Shown: positions 44,565 to 52,119 of the stretch, piece after piece | Layout of the letters: every line of letters begins with the position of its first letter | How positions within the stretch are numbered: the first letter of the stretch is position 1 | Assembly: GCF_021538615.1 (NCBI RefSeq) | Contig: NZ_JAJHIZ010000003.1 | Coordinates: 1,984,001-2,048,000, forward strand | Length of the DNA: 64,000 nt | Source: Niabella agricola | GTDB taxonomy: Bacteria > Bacteroidota > Bacteroidia > Chitinophagales > Chitinophagaceae | Direction: 5' to 3' | The notes under the pieces: generated by a model | Databases searched by the model: none | The model's input: only the letters and a program-made list of their open reading frames with translations | Told to the model about the DNA's origin: nothing | Translations under genes and position numbers: made by a program

Positions 44565-44734
44565 CCGTATATTTTTATTGTTTTGGGCTGCCCCGGAATT
44601 TCCAGGTGCACCCTTTAATGATCATCCCGATCGTTACCGGATCATTCCCACTATGTGTAAAAAATGATCCCGAAAGCATCCGGGATTTATGATGCCGGTT
44701 TCATTATCCTGTAATACTGATTGTATACACCGGA

Positions 44735-45808
44735 TCAGGCCCAGGCGTTCCGCACAAAGCGCAGCCAGTTGCCGTGAAAAATATTTTCAATGTCTGTGGT
44801 TGTATACCCTCTTTGCGCCAGCATGCCGGCCAGTGAGGGAAGATCGGCAATGGTTTCCATATCATACGGACATTGTTCTTTGCCAAACATCCCATCCAGG
44901 TCGCTGCCGATGCAGATGTGCTGACTATTACCCGCAAGCTGGCAGATATGATCAAAATGATCCACCAGTAGCTGCAGGCTTACATTGCGCGTTACCGGGT
45001 CCGATACCCCACGCTGCCAGTCGTTCACCAGCATCCAGGCATCCAGGGCGCCGCCAATGATGGCGCCGCGCCGGATCAACTGTTTTACCTGGTCGTCTGA
45101 AAGCTGCCGCTGATGATTGACCAGTGCCCGGCAGTTATGATGGCTGGCCCATACCGGCCCTTTATACAAATCCATTGCCTGGCGGAAGCCTTCATCTGTA
45201 AGGTGGGTAATGTCCAGGATCATCTTCAGCGCATCCATCTCTTTTAACAGTTCAATGCCGAGCGGGGTTAGTCCGCCGGTTTCCCCGGTACCGGGTGCAT
45301 AACGCCCCGGGCCGTAGTGCGCCGGACCAATGACGCGCAGGCCATAGGCATGGGCCTTTTCGAGATATGAAAGGTTCACCAACGAGTCGGCCCCTTCCAG
45401 GCTCAATACAAAGCCCACGGGTTTTTGGGTATTGCTGATTGCCGGATCATTCCACAGGGCCAGGTGCTGCTCCAGTTTTTGAAGATGGGTTAGCTGCACC
45501 ATCTGGCCCGCATCTTCCATGGCTTTATACCAGGCCAGCTGGCCCTGTGCCTGTGCCCAGGCCTGCTGCGGCGAATGCCAGCCGGGAAGGTTACTGCCAC
45601 GCTCTACATAGCGCGCTATTTGTGTGGCCACCACAATGCCAATATTGGCCGCCCGCAGCTCCGGCAGCGATACCACGCCTTTGGCGCGGTCCGGCTTATC
45701 GGTAAGCCCGGCCTCCCGTTCGCGGATGGCGGCAACCGGCAGCTGCAGGTCGCGGTTCCATTCCAGCGCATTCATGGCCAGGTCCAGGTGCGCATCGATC
45801 ATTAACAT
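44735..45808 (-). CDS. Membrane dipeptidase family (peptidase M19)
   Basis: 357 residues, no signal peptide. Dinuclear-zinc dipeptidase motifs: IDAHLDLAMN (HxD), VLSLEGADSL, MILDITHLTDEGF, VWASHHNCRAL and ICIGSDLDGMFG. M19 enzymes split dipeptides and tolerate a D-residue at the C-terminal position. With the D-threonine-aldolase-like and RidA genes downstream of the same strand's operon, a role in turning over D-amino-acid peptides, for example from cell walls, is possible. The cytosolic location is inferred from the missing signal. Confidence 0.9.
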   Translation of the reverse strand: MLMIDAHLDLAMNALEWNRDLQLPVAAIREREAGLTDKPDRAKGVVSLPELRAANIGIVVATQIARYVERGSNLPGWHSPQQAWAQAQGQLAWYKAMEDAGQMVQLTHLQKLEQHLALWNDPAISNTQKPVGFVLSLEGADSLVNLSYLEKAHAYGLRVIGPAHYGPGRYAPGTGETGGLTPLGIELLKEMDALKMILDITHLTDEGFRQAMDLYKGPVWASHHNCRALVNHQRQLSDDQVKQLIRRGAIIGGALDAWMLVNDWQRGVSDPVTRNVSLQLLVDHFDHICQLAGNSQHICIGSDLDGMFGKEQCPYDMETIADLPSLAGMLAQRGYTTTDIENIFHGNWLRFVRNAWA

Positions 45809-45869
45809 GTTATAGTCCTTTAATTATTGAAGCCGGTTAATACGGAAGTGCCATTTGAATCAGACCAAA

Positions 45870-45930
45870 AAGTTTCACGCGAAGACGCAACGAGGCAAGG
45901 GCGCAACGCTTTATTTTGATCTGTAATACA
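45870..45930. repeat. Short GCGAAGACGCAACG-type intergenic repeat
   Basis: TTTCACGCGAAGACGCAACG and GGCAAGGGCGCAACGC are members of a family of low-complexity sequences built on GACGCAA and GGCGCAA that recurs at 54248-54297 and 62748-62906. The 45809-46072 gap holds no gene otherwise. Confidence 0.35.
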
Positions 45931-46072
45931 TTTCACTTTCGTATGATCTTTTAATGCGGTTGCATCTCCCACGGATTTACACAATTTTTTTACATATTGA
46001 TGCAAAAAACGATCTGCGGTATATGGATCCCGCCTGAACCAGCGGGAAAGCGAAAAGCGCGCTTTTTATAAT

Positions 46073-47077
46073 TTAAACAGTTTCGTTTACAAACCCTTCC
46101 TTTTCTGCAAGCCGCCGCTTTACCACGTCTGCCGGGTATTTCAGCGCCAGGTCTCTGATCTCAAAGCTAAAGGCGGAAAAGGTTTCCTCCCAAAGCCGCG
46201 CTTCTTCCGGTGTATATTCATAAAATCCCTTCCCATTGGCCACCCCTCTTCCGCCAGCGGCCACAATATCCGTAATAAGTTTGGGTGGTTCCGTGGCGTT
46301 GCTCAGGGTAGGCCACAGGTCTTTGAGCACCGTAAGGTAAGCCGGTACACCTGTAAGATCCATCCAGCGGAATACGCCGGCAAGCGTCATCCAGTAGCCC
46401 GGGTTATTGCGGCAGGCGCGGTCCACATCCTCCACCGTTGCATAGCCGTTCTCCACCAGGTGAAAAGCTTCGCGGTACATGGCATACATGAGCCGGTTGG
46501 TAATAAAGCCGCGGATATCCTTGCGTACCAGTGTAGGCTCCTTGCCCCATTGATGCGCCAGTGCATAGAGCTGCTCGCCCAGTGCTTCATTGCTGCGATC
46601 GCCGCAGATCACTTCCAGGAAACGGGTGGTATGCGATGGTTCGGCCCAGTGCAATCCGAAGAACCGCTCCGGGCGCTGTGTTAATTGTTGCAGGATGCTG
46701 ATGGGTATGGCCGAAGTATTGCTGGCCATTAAGGCATCGGCCGCGATCACCGCTTCAATTTTGCCGTACACCGTTTTTTTGATCTCGAGGTTTTCGATGG
46801 TGCATTCAATCACCAGCCGGCTGTTTTTCAGCTGTTCGTAATCACCGGTAATAACCAGGCGCTCCAGGAAAAATTCCGGATCCTGCATTACCAGCCCTTC
46901 CTGTTGCGACTTACGGAGATGCGCCCGAATCCGCCGTTCGGCATGCTCCAGGTCTTCCGGGATGGGAGCCACCGCCACCACAGGATGCCCGGCCATGAGC
47001 AAACAGGTAGTAATGCTGCAGCCCATCAATCCCAGGCCCACTACCGCCACGGGAAAATGGTTTGTTTCTGTTGACAT
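46073..47077 (-). CDS. 3-hydroxyacyl-CoA dehydrogenase-like NAD enzyme
   Basis: 334 residues from ATG 47077 (MSTETNHFPVAVVG); 16 residues upstream in frame are unlike the family. The Rossmann motif is VAVVGLGLMGCS (GxGxxG at 14-19), with LVIECTIENLEIKKTVYGKIEAVI and ASNTSAIPISIL typical of the NAD-binding domain, followed by GLHWAEPSHTTRFLEVICG and the C-terminal helical domain (KDIRGFITNRLMYAMYREAFHLVENG). Enzymes of this shape oxidise 3-hydroxy acids or acyl-CoAs. The link to its neighbours (D-amino-acid-type genes) suggests a 3-hydroxy acid or beta-hydroxy amino acid derivative, but the substrate is unknown. Confidence 0.88.
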   Translation of the reverse strand: MSTETNHFPVAVVGLGLMGCSITTCLLMAGHPVVAVAPIPEDLEHAERRIRAHLRKSQQEGLVMQDPEFFLERLVITGDYEQLKNSRLVIECTIENLEIKKTVYGKIEAVIAADALMASNTSAIPISILQQLTQRPERFFGLHWAEPSHTTRFLEVICGDRSNEALGEQLYALAHQWGKEPTLVRKDIRGFITNRLMYAMYREAFHLVENGYATVEDVDRACRNNPGYWMTLAGVFRWMDLTGVPAYLTVLKDLWPTLSNATEPPKLITDIVAAGGRGVANGKGFYEYTPEEARLWEETFSAFSFEIRDLALKYPADVVKRRLAEKEGFVNETV

Positions 47078-47129
47078 AGATTTATTTTTAAACAATCGTG
47101 ATAACACTACTTTTAAAGGCCGCATTTAT

Positions 47130-48239
47130 TCAGCGCATATAATCCTTCCCGGCCACGGGCCATTCCCCGGTTTTAGCGCCATCCATGACCACTTCCGCAT
47201 GCTGGTAAAGGGCCACGGTGGGACAGATATGATAGGGCAGCCCGTATAACAGGTCGCCGATCTTCCACCCGTGACCGGGAACCGTTTCCGCTACCAGGTG
47301 CTCCTCGCTGTGGCGGAGCATTTTCAGTTCAGGTGCATTTAAAAAGAATACCCGCCGGTTGATGGGCTGTTCTGCCGCGATCGATTTATATCCCAGGTCG
47401 ATACAGACCTGGTCCGGCGCGGGCAGGGAAATAATGCGCGCCAGCACCAGCGCCGCCGGCACAAAGCGCAGATCGGGCAGCAGCTCCTGGTACCCCTTAT
47501 CCCAGTAAACAAAGGTTCCCGGGCTGCACTCCACATCCGGTTTACCGGCATGAACAGAAAAGGTGGGTGATCCGCCGGCGATGAGTTTTACCGGCGGATA
47601 CCCTCTTTCCTTTAGCAGGGTGCGCAAAAAGTATACAGGTGCAAACGCCCGGGTGCAACTGTCGTTCCGCTGTGTTATATCCGTTTCATTAATATGCCCG
47701 TCGTACGCATGCAGTCCTTCCACGCGGATGTCGGGCATCCGGGTTAGGGCCTCATATAATTCCAATGCACCCTCATCTGGTTTGATACCGGTGCGGTTCA
47801 TACCTACATTAAGATCGATGTACACGTGTAGTGGGATCCCTGCTTTTTGAGCGGCCTCCGAAAGCAGCGCACCCGTTGCAGCATTATCCACCAGGCAGGA
47901 AAAAGTTACGCCGCTAAACTTCCGGATCAGCTCCAGCCAGCGGCCGAGCTTTGCCGCCGTGGGCTGGTAAGCCAGCAGGATATCTGGTGCTCCTGCATGG
48001 GCCAGCATGGCAGCTTCCGCCAGGGTAGCACATTTAAACCACTGTATGCCGGCCTCCAGCAACAGCTTTGTGACCTCCGGCGATTTATGCGTTTTTACAT
48101 GCGGGCGCAGCCGTTCGATGTGATCGGTCATACCGGTTGCGGCATGGATATTGGCGCGGATACGCTCCGGGTACAGCACCAGTGCCGGCGTATCGATGGC
48201 ATCCGCATTGCGGATCGTATACCACTCTTGCGTTTCCAT
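47130..48239 (-). CDS. D-threonine aldolase / D-serine dehydratase-like PLP enzyme
   Basis: 369 residues, alanine-racemase-type fold III. The N-terminal barrel has TPALVLYPERIRANI and RPHVKTHKSPE with the PLP-binding Lys49; GLHAYDGHIN and IAGGSPTF follow. The C-terminal domain carries HGWKIGDLLYGLPYHICPTVALY, where His and Cys bind the second metal. Such enzymes cleave D-threonine (to glycine and acetaldehyde) or dehydrate D-serine. It lies 7 bp after the RidA gene, whose product deals with the reactive enamines released by such PLP enzymes. Confidence 0.9.
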   Translation of the reverse strand: METQEWYTIRNADAIDTPALVLYPERIRANIHAATGMTDHIERLRPHVKTHKSPEVTKLLLEAGIQWFKCATLAEAAMLAHAGAPDILLAYQPTAAKLGRWLELIRKFSGVTFSCLVDNAATGALLSEAAQKAGIPLHVYIDLNVGMNRTGIKPDEGALELYEALTRMPDIRVEGLHAYDGHINETDITQRNDSCTRAFAPVYFLRTLLKERGYPPVKLIAGGSPTFSVHAGKPDVECSPGTFVYWDKGYQELLPDLRFVPAALVLARIISLPAPDQVCIDLGYKSIAAEQPINRRVFFLNAPELKMLRHSEEHLVAETVPGHGWKIGDLLYGLPYHICPTVALYQHAEVVMDGAKTGEWPVAGKDYMR

Positions 48240-48245
48240 CGGATC

Positions 48246-48638
48246 TTATTTAACCGGCAGTTTTACCACGCAATCAATTTCTACTTTAATGTTGTTAGCC
48301 ATCAGCGACTGCACCGTAGTGCGCGCGGGTTTAACCCCGGTAAAGTAGCTGTTGTATACCACGTTGTACCGCTCAAACTCGCTGATATCTGCCAGGTGCA
48401 CGGTACACTTTACCACATCATCCATGGTTGCGCCGGCTGCTTCCACAATGGCCCGCACGTTGTTCAGCGTGCGCGTGGTTTCTTCTTCAATGGTGCCGGT
48501 AACAAAAGTGGAGGTTTTAAAATCCACAGCAGCCTGGCCGCTTACATACAGCCAGCCATCGGCAATAACGCCATCGGAAAAAGCGCCGGTGGAAAACCCG
48601 GGATCACGGTCGGGATGTTTTACTTCAATTTTGTTCAT
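48246..48638 (-). CDS. RidA-family enamine/imine deaminase
   Basis: 130 residues of the chorismate-mutase-like RidA fold: FSTGAFSDGVIADGWLYVSGQAAVD, EEETTRTLNNVRAIVEAAGATMDDVVKCTVHLADISEFERYN, YFTGVKPARTTVQS with the catalytic Arg, and VEIDCVVKL at the end. RidA proteins hydrolyse 2-aminoacrylate and related intermediates to keto acids. It is translationally close to the D-threonine aldolase-like gene (7 bp), supporting a role in the same pathway. Confidence 0.93.
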   Translation of the reverse strand: MNKIEVKHPDRDPGFSTGAFSDGVIADGWLYVSGQAAVDFKTSTFVTGTIEEETTRTLNNVRAIVEAAGATMDDVVKCTVHLADISEFERYNVVYNSYFTGVKPARTTVQSLMANNIKVEIDCVVKLPVK

Positions 48639-48653
48639 ATAGATCTGTATTGT

Positions 48654-49799
48654 TTAATATGTAAACGTACAGGTTCCATCATTAACCCAGGCGGGGAAAA
48701 GCACCTGCATCTGTGCCGTGGTTTTATAAACATTATTCACCATAACACTGGGCGATGAAACCGCTCCTGTAAAGGTAGGCTCTGTTACCCAAAACTGGAA
48801 GGCCCGGCCGGTGGCAGGATTTTTCCAGTCCGGGTTCACAATATTGATGGAGCCGGTAACGGTACCCGTGGTGGTACTATCGCGCCGGTAACAGGATACC
48901 ACAAAAGAGATCTTGCCACAGGCAGAGTCCAGGTGGTTGGTAATGGTAGCGCTTACATTCTTGGTGGCAGAAGGTTTCAGCAACTGGTCGATACCAAAGG
49001 CGATGCCATACCCGCCATTGTTACGGGTAACAGGATCGGTAACCGTAATGCGTTTCATTTCATCGGCGGAGGTGTTGGGCTCAAAATCGATACCGGATGC
49101 GGGGCTGGCGCCATTGGTGTTAGCTACATAGGGCGAAATCATGGCCAGGCTGTCTACCGAAATTACCGAGATGCCGTTGCGCCGGTTATTATTGCACCAG
49201 ATGTTCCGGATGGTGATCCGCTGGTTGGTGGCACCGGTCCTGCCCATATACAATCCATCACCCCAGCAATCGCTGATGCGGGCATCATTAATCACCACAT
49301 CCTTGCTGGAGTACATGAGAATGCCCATACCCCATTCGCCGGTGGTGACCAGGTGGGTATAGCGGTCGCCTTTGATAACCGGACTGTTCAGTGTTACATT
49401 CGATACAGCATCCATGCGGATAACGCCATAGGTATTTTTGGAAGAAGGCTTCATCCATAACTCTGAACCGGGAAGGAAGGTAATGGTCTGGTTGGAGCGT
49501 ACTTTTAAGCCGGTGTCATTAACTAGGATGGGAAAGCCGGGAAACTCCAATTCGCTGTTGCTGTCCAGGGCTCCCTGGAGATAATGTGTATAGTCCACCG
49601 ATCCATCGGTTACATAACCGGCCGGCAGACTGTTTACTACATTGTAGGGCGTAGTAAGCGTTAACGCGGCATGCGCATTTTTCAGTAGTCTGGCGTCTTT
49701 ATCTGCCACATGTACGGACTTTTTACAACTGGCAGAAAACGACAATAAGATTGCCATGGCAGGGACGGTAAACCGCGCGTTTAACAGATAGTGTGTCAT
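48654..49799 (-). CDS. Right-handed beta-helix lipoprotein
   Basis: 381 residues from ATG 49799 (MTHYLLNARF); the frame is open to 49904 without a signal-like start. The signal sequence ends in LLSFSASC (lipobox). The rest shows the repeating turn pattern of a parallel beta-helix: NQTITFLPGSELWMK, SNVTLNSPVIKGDRY, SSKDVVINDARISDCWGDGLYM, NQRITIRNIWCNNNRRNGISVI, ASGIDFEPN, NNGGYGIAFG. These folds occur in pectate lyase, polygalacturonase and alginate-lyase-like enzymes. No catalytic set is identifiable by eye. It is the first gene of the minus-strand operon to RidA (15 bp). Confidence 0.8.
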   Translation of the reverse strand: MTHYLLNARFTVPAMAILLSFSASCKKSVHVADKDARLLKNAHAALTLTTPYNVVNSLPAGYVTDGSVDYTHYLQGALDSNSELEFPGFPILVNDTGLKVRSNQTITFLPGSELWMKPSSKNTYGVIRMDAVSNVTLNSPVIKGDRYTHLVTTGEWGMGILMYSSKDVVINDARISDCWGDGLYMGRTGATNQRITIRNIWCNNNRRNGISVISVDSLAMISPYVANTNGASPASGIDFEPNTSADEMKRITVTDPVTRNNGGYGIAFGIDQLLKPSATKNVSATITNHLDSACGKISFVVSCYRRDSTTTGTVTGSINIVNPDWKNPATGRAFQFWVTEPTFTGAVSSPSVMVNNVYKTTAQMQVLFPAWVNDGTCTFTY

Positions 49800-49909
49800 T
49801 GTTGTTGTGATTGGTTTAGTTTTATAAAGGAGGTCATTGAATAAAAATGCCTGTTTTGAAAACCCTGTTGTAATTGTTTCTTGTATTCCTTTCACTATGG
49901 TCAACGATC

Positions 49910-49940
49910 CAAACGAAATTCTGAATTTATCATTAACAAA
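49910..49940 (-). promoter_or_regulatory. Promoter of the beta-helix/RidA operon
   Basis: On the minus strand: TTTG (49937-49940), a 19-nt spacer, then TTCGTTTG (49910-49917), a -7 box with the first T and TTTG conserved. The LacI-type operator at 49953-49968 lies directly upstream. Confidence 0.35.
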
Positions 49941-49952
49941 AAAGAAAAAACA

Positions 49953-49968
49953 CCGGTAACGTTATCGG
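49953..49968. promoter_or_regulatory. LacI-type operator, nagB2 region, distal site
   Basis: CCGGTAACGTTATCGG differs from the perfect palindrome at 28026 by one base. It lies between the divergent beta-helix operon and nagB2. Confidence 0.7.
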
Positions 49969-50010
49969 GCTGTTAGCACATACAGCCGGGCTGTTGTTGG
50001 TATCGTTTGC

Positions 50011-50024
50011 CGGCAACGTTGCCG
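50011..50024. promoter_or_regulatory. LacI-type operator, nagB2 region, middle site
   Basis: CGGCAACGTTGCCG is a perfect 14-bp palindrome, a variant with C/G at the fourth positions. The following GTTGTTTTATTCA is shared with the nagB1 promoter, so it is the counterpart of the O2 site there. Confidence 0.7.
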
Positions 50025-50068
50025 TTGTTTTATTCAACAAAAGGTCTTTTTCCATCTTGGTTAATTAA

Positions 50069-50076
50069 TACTTTTG
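50069..50076 (+). promoter_or_regulatory. -7 box of nagB2
   Basis: TACTTTTG, exact TAnnTTTG, in the same context (GTTAATTaATACTTTTGa) as at nagB1. Confidence 0.5.
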
Positions 50077-50077
50077 A

Positions 50078-50091
50078 CGGCAACGATACCA
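50078..50091. promoter_or_regulatory. LacI-type operator overlapping the nagB2 transcription start
   Basis: CGGCAACGATACCA, an imperfect site immediately after the -7 box, where bound repressor would obstruct initiation. nagB1 has no counterpart. Confidence 0.5.
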
Positions 50092-50119
50092 TATCATCTT
50101 ATTTTAATTTATCTTTTAC

Positions 50120-50863
50120 ATGGAACTGAATATACAGCAGGATAAGCATGCCCTAGGAAGAGCAGCCGGAGCACAAACAGCGCAGCTCATCCGCAACGCC
50201 ATTGAACAAACAGGAAAAGCAAATATCATCCTGGCTACCGGTACCAGCCAGTTTCAGACACTGGAACAACTCGTTAAAGAAGATATCGACTGGGGCAAAG
50301 TGGTTATGTTTCACCTCGATGAATACATCGGGATGCCTATTACCCACCCGGCCAGTTTCAGGAAATACCTTAAAGAACGTTTCCTGGATAAGGTAGCTCC
50401 TTTAAAAGCCGATCACCTCATCAACGGGGAGCATGACGCCGAGCAGGAGCGCCGGCATTTAAATGCACGCATCCGTCAATACCCCATCGATGTGGCCCTC
50501 GTGGGCATCGGGGAGAACGGGCACCTGGCTTTTAATGATCCTCCAGCGGATTTTAATACGGAAGAACCTTACCTCATTGTAAACCTGGATGAACAATGCC
50601 GCCTGCAGCAGATGGGCGAAGGCTGGTTTGCTGCCCTGGAAGAGGTGCCTGTACAGGCCATCAGCATGTCCGTAAAACAGATCATGAAATCGGCGCACAT
50701 CATTTGTTCCGTGCCGGACAGTCGCAAGGCCCGGGCCATTAAGAACAGTGTGGAGCAGCCCGTGAGCCCGCTTTATCCGGCCAGCATCTTACAGGAACAT
50801 CCTTCCTGCAGATTGTACCTCGATGATGCTTCCGCCGCTTTGTTAGCACCTGCATTAAAATAA
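50120..50863 (+). CDS. nagB: Glucosamine-6-phosphate deaminase, copy 2
   Basis: 247 residues, gap-free paralogue of the nagB at 28164 with about 41 substitutions by hand count. All catalytic motifs are kept: ATGTSQFQTLEQL, MFHLDEYIG, VALVGIGENGHLAFNDPP. Changes concentrate at the N-terminus and in surface helices (for example EENNAEEERQ versus EHDAEQERRH). Upstream, the operator-promoter segment is also duplicated. It opens a plus-strand group with the two glycoside-hydrolase-like genes; only 6 bp separate it from the next. Confidence 0.95.
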   Translation: MELNIQQDKHALGRAAGAQTAQLIRNAIEQTGKANIILATGTSQFQTLEQLVKEDIDWGKVVMFHLDEYIGMPITHPASFRKYLKERFLDKVAPLKADHLINGEHDAEQERRHLNARIRQYPIDVALVGIGENGHLAFNDPPADFNTEEPYLIVNLDEQCRLQQMGEGWFAALEEVPVQAISMSVKQIMKSAHIICSVPDSRKARAIKNSVEQPVSPLYPASILQEHPSCRLYLDDASAALLAPALK

Positions 50864-50869
50864 CAAACG

Positions 50870-52060
50870 ATGCATCATTTTATCCGTTATATCCTGTTAT
50901 GGCAGATTGCATTTCCGGTGTATTATCTTCCGGCGCAGGATAAAGCAATAGCCATCCCGGCAGACGGCCTGCCACTGGCACAGATCTTTGACGGCAGGGT
51001 GCCGGACCCTGCTGTATATCATCAGCACAATAATAAAGTGTATTTTATATGGGGCGCCAACAAACCTTCCGGGACGGGTGGCATTGTAACCAGCAAATAT
51101 TTTCCATCCATCCGCAACCCGGACCGGAAGCGGGACATCGGATGGTATCAACAACATCACCCGGAATGGATCCTGTATAAAGCAGACCAGGCAACACCGG
51201 CCTATGGGTATATTTATGATTACGGAGGGCTGGTACCGCTGGATGTTTCCAATCCTGCGGTACGGGAATATTACCTGAACGAATTTATCTTGCCCGCCGT
51301 ACAACAGGGTTACCGCGTGGTAGCAATGGACAACGTGGACCTGGGCAACTGGCCCGGCGCCGTTGGCCGGTTTACAAACGGCAAATGGGAACAACTGTAT
51401 ACCGGTAAGAAGAACGATACGACGTTCCAGAACAATATGATCCGCTGGATACAATTTCTTGCAGACCGGCTGCACCCGCTGGGAGTACGCGTTGCTGCCA
51501 ATATCAAAGCCAGTAGCGCCGAACCCGAAACAGTGTTGCGCATGGTGCATGCAGCAGACATCTGGCTGGATGAGAACGGCTTTACCCATACCGGCAAGAA
51601 TGTAACCGGTAAGGCCTGGGAACGGCAGCGTTCCTTTTTGGAGCAGATAGCAGCAACAAAGGGATACATCTCCATCAACCAATTAAACGGCACCCTGGAT
51701 AAAGCGGATCCCGAACAACTGGAATGGGTGATCGCCAACTTCCTGTTGCTGCGCGGACCGCAGAGCCTGCTGGCACCGACAGGCTTTGAGAGGAAAGCCA
51801 TTTACCAGGAGTTCCATTACCGGCCGGAACTGGACATAAACATTGGCATGCCAACCGGGAAGCCGCATAAAGTACAACATGTTTGGATACGGTCGTATCA
51901 GCGAGGAATGGTTTGTGTGAACCCTTCACCGCAGGATACTGCAACGCTTAGGCTTCCGGAAGGGAACTGGAAAACGACCAGCGGCATGGTAGCGCGCAGA
52001 ACCCTGCAACTGGCGCCCGGTTCCGGCCATGTATTTATAAAAGACCAGGCAGCCAAATGA
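50870..52060 (+). CDS. Putative exported glycoside hydrolase (GHL15/GH114-like barrel)
   Basis: 396 residues. Signal peptide (ILLWQIAFPVYYLPAQ). The body looks like a TIM barrel with acids at strand ends: VYFIWGANKPS, EWILYKADQ, GGLVPLDVSNPAVREYYLNEFILPAVQQGYRVVAMDNVDLGNW, VAANIKASS, AADIWLDENGFTH and KGYISINQLNG. Acidic residues of MDNVD and LDENG sit where catalytic carboxylates occur in the uncharacterised GHL15 family and in GH114 polygalactosaminidases. The family call is by pattern only. Position between nagB2 and another hydrolase supports a role in amino-sugar glycan breakdown. Confidence 0.65.
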   Translation: MHHFIRYILLWQIAFPVYYLPAQDKAIAIPADGLPLAQIFDGRVPDPAVYHQHNNKVYFIWGANKPSGTGGIVTSKYFPSIRNPDRKRDIGWYQQHHPEWILYKADQATPAYGYIYDYGGLVPLDVSNPAVREYYLNEFILPAVQQGYRVVAMDNVDLGNWPGAVGRFTNGKWEQLYTGKKNDTTFQNNMIRWIQFLADRLHPLGVRVAANIKASSAEPETVLRMVHAADIWLDENGFTHTGKNVTGKAWERQRSFLEQIAATKGYISINQLNGTLDKADPEQLEWVIANFLLLRGPQSLLAPTGFERKAIYQEFHYRPELDINIGMPTGKPHKVQHVWIRSYQRGMVCVNPSPQDTATLRLPEGNWKTTSGMVARRTLQLAPGSGHVFIKDQAAK

Positions 52061-52119
52061 TTTGCGGCTCCGACCAGATCCGGGTTTACCGAAACCTCTT
52101 ACGACTAAATCACATTGAT

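Noticed and set aside
44626..44639. Additional LacI-type operator upstream of the two-domain hydrolase
   Set aside because: Only the right half (CGTTACCG) matches; the left half has two of six bases right, so a half-site at best.
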